From the NCBI GenBank assembly GCA_947629175.1, contig CANRCT010000009.1, forward strand, positions 1 through 64,000: a DNA stretch of 64,000 nucleotides, in the 5' to 3' direction. This document shows positions 35,301-42,756 of this stretch, one piece after another. The DNA comes from an uncultured Muribaculaceae bacterium. GTDB lineage: Bacteria; Bacteroidota; Bacteroidia; Bacteroidales; Muribaculaceae. Numbering within the stretch: the stretch's first letter is position 1; each line of letters begins with the position of its first letter. The notes beneath the pieces are model-generated. The model was not told the origin of the DNA. It did not search any database and saw nothing but the letters and a program-made list of their open reading frames with translations. The position numbers were made by a program, and so were the translations under genes.

Positions 35301-35611
35301 ACACAGGCATCGACCGCCGCTTCGAAAAGAAGATCTATTTCGAAGACTACTCCGCCGATAATCTCTCTGCCATCTTTGAAAACATCTGTCGTAACAATGG
35401 CATGAGAATGGCGGAAGCCGCCGAAGAAGAAATGCACCGCTATTTTGACAGACTCGTGCGCAACCGTACATCCAATTTCGGTAATGCAGCTGAGGCTGTC
35501 AAATATTTCAATCAGGTTCGCATCAATCAGGGTGCGAGGTTGAGACGGCAGGGAAATTATACACGCGAGGATCTCTATCTGTTTACCTTTGAAGACATGA
35601 AAATACGATGA
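32291..35611 (+). CDS. Zinc-ribbon protein with four CbbX/SpoVK-type AAA+ modules
   Basis: A 1106-residue protein. A zinc ribbon (Cys3, 6, 17, 20) is followed by four AAA+ modules of the CbxX/CfqX (CbbX, SpoVK, EccA-like) family, with Walker A loops near residues 83 (GNPGTGKK), 341, 611 and 893 (GNPGTGKT) and Walker B motifs VVDEAHR, then LFIDEAY three times. The first module is divergent (Lys in place of Thr after the P-loop lysine). CbbX-type ATPases usually form hexamers that remodel protein complexes; four modules in one chain is unusual. The start at 32291 sits inside the kinase gene's last codons and opens directly into the ribbon, so expression is coupled. It overlaps the FHA gene by 4 bp. 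A substrate is not evident; the FHA protein may recruit it. Confidence 0.88.
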   Translation: MKCDKCGRKNRDIARYCKWCGEKLVADLRPDAEMQEGPLSRLYDKKTIVEQLEEVIRKAKKRADWCRKSGVRGRLPLSFVITGNPGTGKKSVSRAIASALSAIGILNSPEPEIIKPVEYKGWIEALQKDEVTPDPHMIVVDEAHRLCPTEKVSEIVELDGVLRYVADWRSDEDMPVVVIIGDDDLKRFFEANPEAKNPISYFLETNDITVQGMVSIACDILGREHRVLSQEAREKLERIFVNDQRNPNTALGINGHNARRRAENISTAALDLPADAYEVGPEYVHGTEFIRKSLDEIMAEFDKYVGVEDIKAKVRTITRNIQQDVKDGRKPRIKDHFIFLGNPGTGKTTMARIFGDALNALGALPVGHFVEIGADSLVSQFVGDTAKLVEKWVSKAMGGVLFIDEAYQLVNNDHGKDAMDALIRYAENERGKLVMILAGYEKDMAALNRLNDGFQSRFNEIIRFRDYKPDELTRIFRGMVERGEEGYTISPEADNQLLSFFQNMYNMRLKDFGNARDVRNVYSKAVSRLKQRLAEDPSADPEITLEDIQGKEAQTRRTVEDVLASLDDMVGLGNLKKDIRSIVGKAIIQRQRVERGLVDPSNEGIHIAITGNPGTGKTEVAKRLGQVFKAAGILPTDKVVVKEKKNLLDSYSNSAAKNMNDAVDEALGGILFIDEAYNLIPMDNPNDQSQDGKAAVESLMTRMVSDAGKFITVIAGYKNLIDEFIANANPGLASRFSNRIHIADYSATELEEIYLQQVSRQKMRIDDDAVELLRKAICGMVAAKDENFGNARSVIALFKETMARQGDRLQKEFDLYDIPSEEMMRIRKADIPYEEPRIVDMEECFRELDQLVGLDGVKKEIRTLADAIFTEQERARVEGRKPEIPMFHYQFLGNPGTGKTTVARIMGNIFYSLGLLPTNKLLEITPGDLIIGFVGQTAKQTRKMVKRGVGGVLFIDEAYGLHDGGYGEKDATPELLTLLNDLKGKMVAIVAGYPREMEAWKSTNTGIDRRFEKKIYFEDYSADNLSAIFENICRNNGMRMAEAAEEEMHRYFDRLVRNRTSNFGNAAEAVKYFNQVRINQGARLRRQGNYTREDLYLFTFEDMKIR

Positions 35612-36096
35612 AGTGCCATAATTGTAAATCAAGCATCGACGACGACAGCTGGTTCTGCGACCAGTGCGGCACGAAAATATATCTCTGCCCCGAATGTCAT
35701 ACGCCCGGCAAGGGGGAAAGGAAGCGCTGCGGCATGTGCGGTTCAAAGCTCGCTCCCGCCGAAGAACTTGCCGGATCAAATACACAGCCTCAGAAGCCTC
35801 AGAGAACTGTAGTAGCGACAAAACTTGTGTGCCGACAGGAGAATATCATACTGGATCTGCATAATGGCGCAGTGCTGGGACGTCTGGAAGGCCCTTATCA
35901 GGCTATGCTTAGCCGGCTTGAATATGTCTCGGCCCGGCATGCCCAGATCTGGGCCGAAGGAGACCGGTGGATTATCAGTGACCTCGGTTCGCGCAACGGC
36001 ACTGCGGTCAATGGACAGTGGTGCTACAATCCGCTCCCGTTTCGTGTCGGTGATACGGTGAGATTAGCTAACTTTTATGATTTTGTTGCAGAATGA
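35608..36096 (+). CDS. Double zinc-ribbon FHA domain protein
   Basis: A 162-residue cytoplasmic adaptor. Two zinc ribbons (Cys3/6/17/20 and Cys27/30/41/44) are followed by a short linker and a forkhead-associated domain (about 70-162) with the phospho-threonine-binding loop residues in SARHAQI and LGSRNGTAVNG. FHA domains bind phosphothreonine peptides, so this protein probably reads marks made by the kinase two genes upstream, perhaps its KSDT repeats. The design resembles known kinase/FHA pairs such as mycobacterial PknG/GarA and T6SS PpkA/Fha. It overlaps its neighbours by 4 bp on both sides. Confidence 0.88.
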   Translation: MKCHNCKSSIDDDSWFCDQCGTKIYLCPECHTPGKGERKRCGMCGSKLAPAEELAGSNTQPQKPQRTVVATKLVCRQENIILDLHNGAVLGRLEGPYQAMLSRLEYVSARHAQIWAEGDRWIISDLGSRNGTAVNGQWCYNPLPFRVGDTVRLANFYDFVAE

Positions 36097-36812
36097 GAAT
36101 CAGATATGAAGCAATAAGTCATGTTGGAGCCGTGCGCTCGCGAAATGAGGACATGGCATATATCGGTGGTCAGACTATCCGTGACGATTCAGATTCATTC
36201 GAGTTCCAGATTCCGGACAAGGGGATGAAATTCGGAGCCATAGTCTGCGACGGTCTGGGCGGCCGTGCCGACGGAGACCGTGCATCCCGAATGGCCTGTG
36301 AACTGTTTGAGTCTTTTGTCGACGACCTTCCCGAAGGACTTGACGCCAACGAGATGATTCAGCATATCAAGAGGTGGTTTCATATTGCCAATGAGTCGAT
36401 CATGACCGCAGCGGCGGGCAATGGCATGGCCACAACCATGACGGGACTATTGCTATATTATGATCAGGCATATCTTGTCAATAGCGGAGATTCGCATGTA
36501 TATCGGTTGCGGCATGAGAATTTCCGACTTCTCACCAAAGACCATTCGGAGCGTGAGCGGCTCAATGATTCTTCAGCCCCCGCGCATCTGATGTACAACT
36601 GTCTTGGAATAGAAGATGCTTTCATCGACGTGACACCTACGCGCATTGTCGAAGGTGACCGCTATGTGATATGTTCCGACGGACTATCCGATTATGTTGA
36701 CGTTGATGAGATTGAACGTCACTCTTCATCGGCGGCAGATCTGCTTCATGACGCTCTGGCGCAGGGTGCTCCCGATAATGTGACGCTGATCGTGATCGAT
36801 TTTATGGCATGA
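36093..36812 (+). CDS. PP2C-family Ser/Thr protein phosphatase
   Basis: A 239-residue PPM/PP2C phosphatase with the metal-binding and structural motifs intact: SRNEDM (about 13-18), VCDGLGGRADGD (about 52-63), MATTMTGLL, NSGDSHVYRL, SDGLSDYV and the terminal DNVTLIVIDF. No transmembrane segment is seen, so it is cytoplasmic. It should reverse phosphorylation by the operon's kinase. It starts in a 4-bp overlap with the FHA gene, the usual arrangement for bacterial kinase/phosphatase switches. Confidence 0.93.
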   Translation: MRIRYEAISHVGAVRSRNEDMAYIGGQTIRDDSDSFEFQIPDKGMKFGAIVCDGLGGRADGDRASRMACELFESFVDDLPEGLDANEMIQHIKRWFHIANESIMTAAAGNGMATTMTGLLLYYDQAYLVNSGDSHVYRLRHENFRLLTKDHSERERLNDSSAPAHLMYNCLGIEDAFIDVTPTRIVEGDRYVICSDGLSDYVDVDEIERHSSSAADLLHDALAQGAPDNVTLIVIDFMA

Positions 36813-36836
36813 ACCCTTATAGTGCTTTTCATCAGT

Positions 36837-38027
36837 ATGGCTTATTTCAGACACAGTAACAGAATTGCGGTCATCGTGATTTTCTCCATGATAATATTGA
36901 TGCTTGTATGCATTTGCTTTATCATGTGGTTCCGTACCGGCGAGGAAGCTTCAGTAGGCATTTTCTCTCTGGCTGTAACTTTGCTCGGAACGATTTTCAT
37001 CGCCGTCGAGCTTAAAAACGGCCAGAATGTGACGTGCAGCGATATGCTCATCGATTTGAACAACTATTTCCATGACAGCGACAGATTGATGAAGGTCTAT
37101 GAGGCGCTGGAAACAAAAGTAGACAATCCCGAGGATTGTGCCATCGTATGGGATGGCGTGAGGGATGTAGAGATTGCGCAGTATGCCACGTTCTTTGAGA
37201 ATCTTTATCTGCTTTACCGCAACGAGGTGGCTTCGATAGAGGATCTCGACGACCTTTTCGGTTACCGGTTCTTCATATTCATGAATAATCCCTATATTCA
37301 GGAGAACTATATTCTTCCCACCTCTTCCTCATATGTACAGCTGTTCAAATTGTATGAGGTATGGATCAAATTCCGGAAACGCAAGGATACGGAATGGCAC
37401 AACCACATGCCCTATGCCTGTTTTGCCTACACTGAACAGTATCTTAAAGACAGACTCTTCCTCAAAGACGAGTCTTTCAACCATGATGCCGTCTGCTGCG
37501 ACTTATCGTGCAAAGGGAGGACGGTTAAGCTGAGGTCTTTACGGTTCAAGGATGTATGGGACATTATCCGGCTACAGGATGAAATTAAGGAAAGTACGGA
37601 TGCTGAAATATATTGTCCGCTAACACGGGAGGAAATTCTGGAGTCATTACATCTGGATATGGTTCTCGGAGCACTTGACGAGGACGAGGAACTGTTAGGC
37701 GTCGCTGTCCTGATCTCAAACCGCAGGTCACCGCGCAATCTTGCCCGGGATTTTCAGAAATCTCCGGGGAGCGTGCTGACATTCGACGCTGTTTTCGTCT
37801 CTCCCCGGTCGCGTGGTCTCGGTATTCAGCGCAAGTTCGTTGATATGGCAAAGCAACTTGCGATTAAAAGCGGGGCCAGATACGTGCTTACCACCGTTTC
37901 TCCATCCAACAGATTCAGTCTTGACAATTTCGAGGCAACCGGTTTCGAAACGGTATCGGAGTATCAGAAATATGGTGGCAAACTTCGCCGTCTGCTCTGT
38001 TATGTTATCCCGCAAATACAATCGTAA
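36837..38027 (+). CDS. Membrane-tethered GNAT-type acetyltransferase-like protein
   Basis: A 396-residue protein with two N-terminal hydrophobic segments (about 10-32 and 42-62), a helical middle (about 65-215) and a C-terminal GNAT-like domain (about 225-390). The acetyl-CoA-binding loop region appears as VFVSPRSRGLGIQRKFVDMA, followed by ARYVLTTVSPSNRFS and a final beta strand. It may acetylate an operon partner or small molecule at the inner membrane. The fusion of a membrane anchor to a GNAT domain inside a kinase operon is unusual. ATG 36837 chosen; a GTG at 36822 is possible. Confidence 0.7.
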   Translation: MAYFRHSNRIAVIVIFSMIILMLVCICFIMWFRTGEEASVGIFSLAVTLLGTIFIAVELKNGQNVTCSDMLIDLNNYFHDSDRLMKVYEALETKVDNPEDCAIVWDGVRDVEIAQYATFFENLYLLYRNEVASIEDLDDLFGYRFFIFMNNPYIQENYILPTSSSYVQLFKLYEVWIKFRKRKDTEWHNHMPYACFAYTEQYLKDRLFLKDESFNHDAVCCDLSCKGRTVKLRSLRFKDVWDIIRLQDEIKESTDAEIYCPLTREEILESLHLDMVLGALDEDEELLGVAVLISNRRSPRNLARDFQKSPGSVLTFDAVFVSPRSRGLGIQRKFVDMAKQLAIKSGARYVLTTVSPSNRFSLDNFEATGFETVSEYQKYGGKLRRLLCYVIPQIQS

Positions 38028-38041
38028 ATATTGCATCAGGA

Positions 38042-39397
38042 ATGAAATTGCCAGAGATACATTCTTTTTTTGACGTGATATTGTTCCCTTTCCGTCTTGT
38101 CTTCAACCTTGATATCCGGTGGAAAGCCGCACTCGGTCTTGGTCTTGTGCTCATCTTGGCAGGAATTCAGTTGAGCATTTTCCCCAAAGACAGCAGGATG
38201 GGCGCCGATAAAGTGGCGATGGCGAGCAACGGTTGGCTGCGGACAGGCATGGTGGATGATAATCTCGACAGTATGCGTGTGCATCGCGGCGATTCCCTGC
38301 GCCTGTTGGGTCGTCAGGGACATCTTCTTTGGGCAGAGACTACCGACGGAAAATATCGGGGATTCGTTTGCGACTCTCTGGTCGAAAACTCGGCTGAAGA
38401 CATCAGGGTTCCAATCCGCCGCAAACTCTCCGGCTATTTTATTTCTCAAAAGAAGTTCGAAAGCCTCATGTCGGATTCGGCAACCACCTTTGGTGAACTG
38501 GAGAACAGTTATATTCATGCTGAATATATAAAGCGCCATGACAAAAAGTTTGTAGGAGAGTTTGGCTTGATGGTAGAAGACTCGCTGGGCAACATAAAGA
38601 GGCCGGTCATTACCTTTAGCGCCGACAGCACCGTCAACGATTACATTCTTCACCGCTTCCGGAGCAATAGCGTCTTGCTCGGACATCCGGTAATTGATAT
38701 TGTATCACCGGTTATCTCAACAAGGGAATTTCAGAAGTTTTCTCCATTTGACAACAATATTTTGCAATGGTTATGGATTATCTTTCCGGGATTCCTGCCG
38801 ATTTATATCATGATACTTCTGTTGTGGGCTCGTCGTCCTCTGTATTTTGTGCCTAATACATTGATTGATCTTGTGCTTGGCGCACTGGTTGTTCTTGGTC
38901 CGCTGGCGTGGGGTGTTATGATGGTGAAGATGGGATTCAGTTCGGTTGGTGTATTTTTAATCACCGGCAGTTCTGTTTTGGTTGGCGCATTTTTGCTTTG
39001 GCTCGACTATTCCAGCATCCGATGCCCCAGATGTAAGCATCTCAGGCACCATGAATTCAAGCAGATGACCAGTGGAAAACCATTTGTTAGACATGGCTAT
39101 ACCGAAAAGGTGACACGTAGGGAAACACTTGAGCATAAGGTCGAAACAACCATTCATAAACCCACGGCCCGCGACACTATGTCTCATAAGTACGAACGTC
39201 ATTTTGGTAAAGAGAAGGTTTATTATGACATATATGAATATTGGGATACCATAAAAGTCAACACCACGCACTTCGAGTGTCCTAAGTGCGGTCATGGTAA
39301 ACAAGAGAGCGCGGAGGAAATTCTCAACCACCGTCAAGAGTATGTGCGCTCTTACAGCAGAGAGGAGAAATTCGATTATACCGAAAAGAAATACTGA
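38042..39397 (+). CDS. Membrane protein with SH3-like periplasmic region and cytoplasmic zinc ribbon
   Basis: A 451-residue protein with one hydrophobic helix near residues 28-48 and a large presumably periplasmic region (about 50-235) that begins with an SH3-like stretch (VHRGDSLRLLGRQGHLLWAE). Three hydrophobic helices follow (about 240-325), then a cytoplasmic C-terminal domain with paired CxxC knuckles (IRCPRCKHL and FECPKCGHG) separated by about 85 charged residues. I do not recognise the family. The zinc knuckle and membrane layout suggest a partner of the kinase or of the first gene of the operon. Its stop overlaps the next start by 1 nt. Confidence 0.65.
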   Translation: MKLPEIHSFFDVILFPFRLVFNLDIRWKAALGLGLVLILAGIQLSIFPKDSRMGADKVAMASNGWLRTGMVDDNLDSMRVHRGDSLRLLGRQGHLLWAETTDGKYRGFVCDSLVENSAEDIRVPIRRKLSGYFISQKKFESLMSDSATTFGELENSYIHAEYIKRHDKKFVGEFGLMVEDSLGNIKRPVITFSADSTVNDYILHRFRSNSVLLGHPVIDIVSPVISTREFQKFSPFDNNILQWLWIIFPGFLPIYIMILLLWARRPLYFVPNTLIDLVLGALVVLGPLAWGVMMVKMGFSSVGVFLITGSSVLVGAFLLWLDYSSIRCPRCKHLRHHEFKQMTSGKPFVRHGYTEKVTRRETLEHKVETTIHKPTARDTMSHKYERHFGKEKVYYDIYEYWDTIKVNTTHFECPKCGHGKQESAEEILNHRQEYVRSYSREEKFDYTEKKY

Positions 39398-39723
39398 TGA
39401 ATAAAACTGAGTTGAGAATTCTTTGGTCGGACTATGACGTCGGTCGTTTCGAGTCAGTTTCCATCAATAACGAAACTGAGATCCGCGATGATGGCATAAG
39501 GAAATGGTTCATCCTCACCAGAGAGCAGAATGACGACAGTGGCTACAACTGCCGTCAGCGGTGGATCGCCCCTCTCGACGATATGCTTCTGGCCTTTGGA
39601 ATGCAAGATTACGCCGAACTCGCCGACTATATCGAGGGCAAATACCTGGATACCAGGAGCGCCATCGGCGACATCAGGGCCGAGGCCGATTCCAAAGGAG
39701 TGAAATTTGAATATACAAGCTGA
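39397..39723 (+). CDS. Small hypothetical protein
   Basis: A 108-residue acidic soluble protein with no signal peptide, rich in Trp and Asp. I do not recognise a family. It shares its first base with the preceding stop codon (TGATG) and is 4 bp from the next gene, so it is translated as part of the operon. Confidence 0.6.
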   Translation: MNKTELRILWSDYDVGRFESVSINNETEIRDDGIRKWFILTREQNDDSGYNCRQRWIAPLDDMLLAFGMQDYAELADYIEGKYLDTRSAIGDIRAEADSKGVKFEYTS

Positions 39724-39727
39724 GAAC

Positions 39728-40516
39728 ATGACTTACTTGATAGAAAAATTTGAAAAGCCCTACCTGGCAGTTACCGTCCGCGACGAGACACGCGATATGT
39801 CTGTGGGGCATATGGAGAAAGAAGACTTTTATCTCTCAACCGACCGGCTGATTCCCGGCGAGAAATTGCCTGTACCCGTCGGTGTTTCTCTTTACGCCGA
39901 CTATACCGTGGTAAAGGTAAGCGATGAGACTATAGAACTGAGCCGCAATGGCTCCGGGTTTGTAATTGAGAAAGATGTCAATCCTGCAGATGGCATTTCG
40001 AGCGGCGGCAGCAACGGTGGGGGAGTCTATGGCAGTTCTTCAGTGATATTTGAATACCGTACGCCGCTTAGCGGGGAGGAAATAGACAAGATTCCGGAGA
40101 TGGCGCTCAATGCGGCTTCTGTCCCCGGGAAAGACTGGCTTGAAAGCTCTAACCGCCATATCGATGTGCTTGATTTTGTCAAACGGGCTGTAAAAGAAGG
40201 AAATATCGGACTTTATGTAGCCTTGGCTCTTCTTACTGCATCGAGTAATTGGGAATATTGCGAAATTTATCGTCCCGGACAGTTCCGCAAGATTTTCACT
40301 GAAGGACTCCGCAAAGGCGCACTTGCCCCTGACGACGATAACCCGGCCTGGAGGTGGATGGATATTGCCATCATGAACAATGACCCCGGCGAGTTTGCCG
40401 ACGACATGGATCTATATTACGACGCCCTCGCCACAGCTGCTGAAAACGGCGTATGGCTCGCCCGCGACATCATGGACATGATATGGGAACCAGAAAACTG
40501 TCAGGAGGAAGATTAA
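39728..40516 (+). CDS. Hypothetical protein with a C-terminal domain duplicated in the next gene
   Basis: A 262-residue soluble protein. An N-terminal beta-rich part (about 1-115) ends in a glycine/serine linker (SSGGSNGGGVYGSS). The C-terminal part (about 140-262) matches the whole of the next protein: compare FTEGLRKGAL with FTEGVRRGCL, DDMDLYYDAL with NDMDLYRRAL, and NGVWLARDIMDMIW with GEWLARDLLHVIF. Function is unknown. ATG 39728 chosen over a TTG at 39707 that overlaps the previous gene. It is 2 bp before its shorter paralog. Confidence 0.6.
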   Translation: MTYLIEKFEKPYLAVTVRDETRDMSVGHMEKEDFYLSTDRLIPGEKLPVPVGVSLYADYTVVKVSDETIELSRNGSGFVIEKDVNPADGISSGGSNGGGVYGSSSVIFEYRTPLSGEEIDKIPEMALNAASVPGKDWLESSNRHIDVLDFVKRAVKEGNIGLYVALALLTASSNWEYCEIYRPGQFRKIFTEGLRKGALAPDDDNPAWRWMDIAIMNNDPGEFADDMDLYYDALATAAENGVWLARDIMDMIWEPENCQEED

Positions 40517-40518
40517 AA

Positions 40519-40968
40519 ATGGATTTACCAAAATATACTGCGTTGCGACAGAAAGTCATCGACATGGCTGGCTGCGGCGGCAGCGACGCTCAGCATGTTA
40601 GTGAAAGCCGCGAAGAAATCATCGGCTATATCGATGCGTTGATAGAACGCGGCGACAAGGGTCTGTATGTGATGAAGGCATTGCTTATGGCATCTGACGA
40701 TTGGGCTACATGCAAGATAGTCAGGAATGAGATGTTTACCGACATGTTTACTGAAGGAGTACGCCGCGGCTGCCTTAATCCAAAGTATATCCACGCATGG
40801 GAATGGATTGAAATCGCGATCAAATACAACCATCCAGGCTCGTTTATGAACGACATGGATCTTTATCGTCGTGCATTGACCGATGCATGGGAGAACGGTG
40901 GCGAATGGCTCGCGCGTGACCTGCTCCATGTTATTTTCGGAACGGGCAACTGTAATAAATGGGATTGA
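40519..40968 (+). CDS. Hypothetical helical protein, paralog of the upstream C-terminal domain
   Basis: A 149-residue soluble protein, mostly alpha-helical, that aligns along its length with residues of about 140-262 of the preceding gene product (GLYVMKALLMASDDWATCKI against GLYVALALLTASSNWEYCEI). It probably arose by tandem duplication of a domain. No catalytic motif is visible. ATG 40519 follows the upstream stop by 2 bp. Confidence 0.6.
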   Translation: MDLPKYTALRQKVIDMAGCGGSDAQHVSESREEIIGYIDALIERGDKGLYVMKALLMASDDWATCKIVRNEMFTDMFTEGVRRGCLNPKYIHAWEWIEIAIKYNHPGSFMNDMDLYRRALTDAWENGGEWLARDLLHVIFGTGNCNKWD

Positions 40969-41017
40969 CAAGTAACGAGATACAGAAAATTTCAGTATAA
41001 AACAATATCAGTATAAT

Positions 41018-42061
41018 ATGAGTTTCTTAGATTTCTTCAAGAAAAAAGCCGATAAAGGGTCGGATAATAAAAACGTTCCGTCGGGCAAAAACATCCCGTC
41101 TGGCAGTTTATCGGGCAAGCAGCATGCAAATACCAGTCTTAACCCGTTGATGCAGAGCTTATATCAGCAAGCCAAACAGCGTGCCCAGGCTTCATCATCG
41201 TCCACCGGTACGCCGAAACGTGTCAGCCGGGACGTAGAAACGGTCAGCGAAGGCATAGGTAGTATCGAGGCGCTTTTCGATATGGAGGGCCATCGTATTC
41301 CCGACATTTTTAACAACAAAGCATACGGCTATGAGGACGAGGATTTCGCATTGTCGATTCCCCGGCCGAAGCCGGATCCGAAAAAAGCCAGGAAACTCTA
41401 TGAGATGGGCACGAAAGAATTTAAACCTTGGCGCGGTGTGGAGTATGAAGAGGAGGAAAGTTGGGGGCAGAATTGCCATCTTTTGTACTGCTCCTATATG
41501 TTCGGTTTCCGCCCGGCGCTCAAAGAGTATCAGAAACTGCGCGAACAGTGCCGGAATCGCTACAGAGAGCTGTGCGGTGTCATTGATGACTATAGCCTTC
41601 TTGCCGGCCTGCGTCATCCGGCCCGTCGTTTCGCGCTGAGCAGTGCCAGCGTCAGCGACCACTTCACCAAAGTGTGGAACTCTCTGTTGGATTCGCCGTA
41701 TGGCAGAGATCTCAGAGAAGACTGGAATTTGTTGGCTGACGCTATGAAACATTACAGAGTTTCAGGGCCGAAAAGTGCTTTTGACGACTATAATAATTAT
41801 CCCATCACCTTAGAGAGCGACCTTGAAAGAATGTGGGCCGGCATCTACAACGAACTGCATGAGTATGTGGATGGCCTTTGCCCCATCGACGCTGATGCTA
41901 TCGATAAGGTCTCAGATGACTACCAACGTGATGACTTCGTGCATACCATGCTTGGTGCATTCGTCGTGACGCTTAATTCACTCAACGCCATGTACGACAA
42001 AGTCTTCGAGGCTGTTTGGGAAAATCCTCTCAACCTCTATTACAACTTCGGTGAACTCTAA
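41018..42061 (+). CDS. Hypothetical protein with disordered N terminus
   Basis: A 347-residue soluble protein. It starts MSFLDFFKKK, an amphipathic basic helix that could touch membrane, followed by a Gly/Ser/Asn-rich disordered segment (about 10-70) and then a helical domain rich in Trp and Tyr. I do not recognise a family. It is 49 bp after the paralog pair on the same strand and probably belongs to the operon. Confidence 0.55.
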   Translation: MSFLDFFKKKADKGSDNKNVPSGKNIPSGSLSGKQHANTSLNPLMQSLYQQAKQRAQASSSSTGTPKRVSRDVETVSEGIGSIEALFDMEGHRIPDIFNNKAYGYEDEDFALSIPRPKPDPKKARKLYEMGTKEFKPWRGVEYEEEESWGQNCHLLYCSYMFGFRPALKEYQKLREQCRNRYRELCGVIDDYSLLAGLRHPARRFALSSASVSDHFTKVWNSLLDSPYGRDLREDWNLLADAMKHYRVSGPKSAFDDYNNYPITLESDLERMWAGIYNELHEYVDGLCPIDADAIDKVSDDYQRDDFVHTMLGAFVVTLNSLNAMYDKVFEAVWENPLNLYYNFGEL

Positions 42062-42108
42062 TGCTCCGTTGGAGCTGTATTTTTTACACTGAATGAGACT
42101 ATAGCGAA

Positions 42109-42756
42109 ATGAAACCTATATATCTGAAGCTTTCAAAGCCATTCGATAAGTTACCGGCGATGGCATCGCGCTTCTGGGGCAATCCCTCACTGCCGGAGGA
42201 CATGGAATGGCCCTGTTATACAGACGATGACGGCGACGAACTCGACTATGTTTTCGTGTGCCAGATTAACCTCAGGGAATTAGCGCCATACGATGCTGAC
42301 CACTTGCTGCCTTCCTCAGGTCTTCTCTTGTTTTTTGCCAGGATTGACCATTATCTCGGACATTTTGAATACGAGTCAGTAGGCGGTTCAATCAGCTCTA
42401 AGGATGCTGTCAGTATAATTTACCTTCCTTCGACCGATGGACTTGTTGAAAAGGTGCTTGTCGATGAGAACGACAATCCCGTCTCGCCCGAAGAATTGCA
42501 GATAGCCTTCACAGATGATTTCGACCCTATACGCGATGAAGACACTTGCCTATTCGCGCGGCCGGATCATCGTCAATGGGAAACATGGGACCATCCCTAC
42601 GAGGACTGGCTTATCCTCCTGCAGGTCGACTCATTTTCAGGGATGGATTTCAACCTCAATTTCATGGATTTCGGAGTGCTTGATTTTCTTATCTCACCGC
42701 TTGATCTCCGGAAAGCGGATTTTAGCGATGTCCGCGCAATAGTCCTCTCATCATGA
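42109..42756 (+). CDS. DUF1963 (YwqG-like) protein
   Basis: A 215-residue soluble protein resembling DUF1963/YwqG, with SRFWGNPSLPEDMEWP near the start, a VCQINLRELAPYD strand, SGLLLFFARIDH and a late LLQVDSFSGMDF. Family members are common in mixed bacterial neighbourhoods with immunity-like or unknown roles. The fit is by pattern memory only. It overlaps the final gene of the operon by 4 bp. Confidence 0.65.
   Translation: MKPIYLKLSKPFDKLPAMASRFWGNPSLPEDMEWPCYTDDDGDELDYVFVCQINLRELAPYDADHLLPSSGLLLFFARIDHYLGHFEYESVGGSISSKDAVSIIYLPSTDGLVEKVLVDENDNPVSPEELQIAFTDDFDPIRDEDTCLFARPDHRQWETWDHPYEDWLILLQVDSFSGMDFNLNFMDFGVLDFLISPLDLRKADFSDVRAIVLSS

Noticed and set aside
29002-36812. A tellurium-resistance (Ter) type kinase/phosphatase triad.
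   Set aside because: That triad includes a vWA-domain protein and TerD-like genes; neither is seen.
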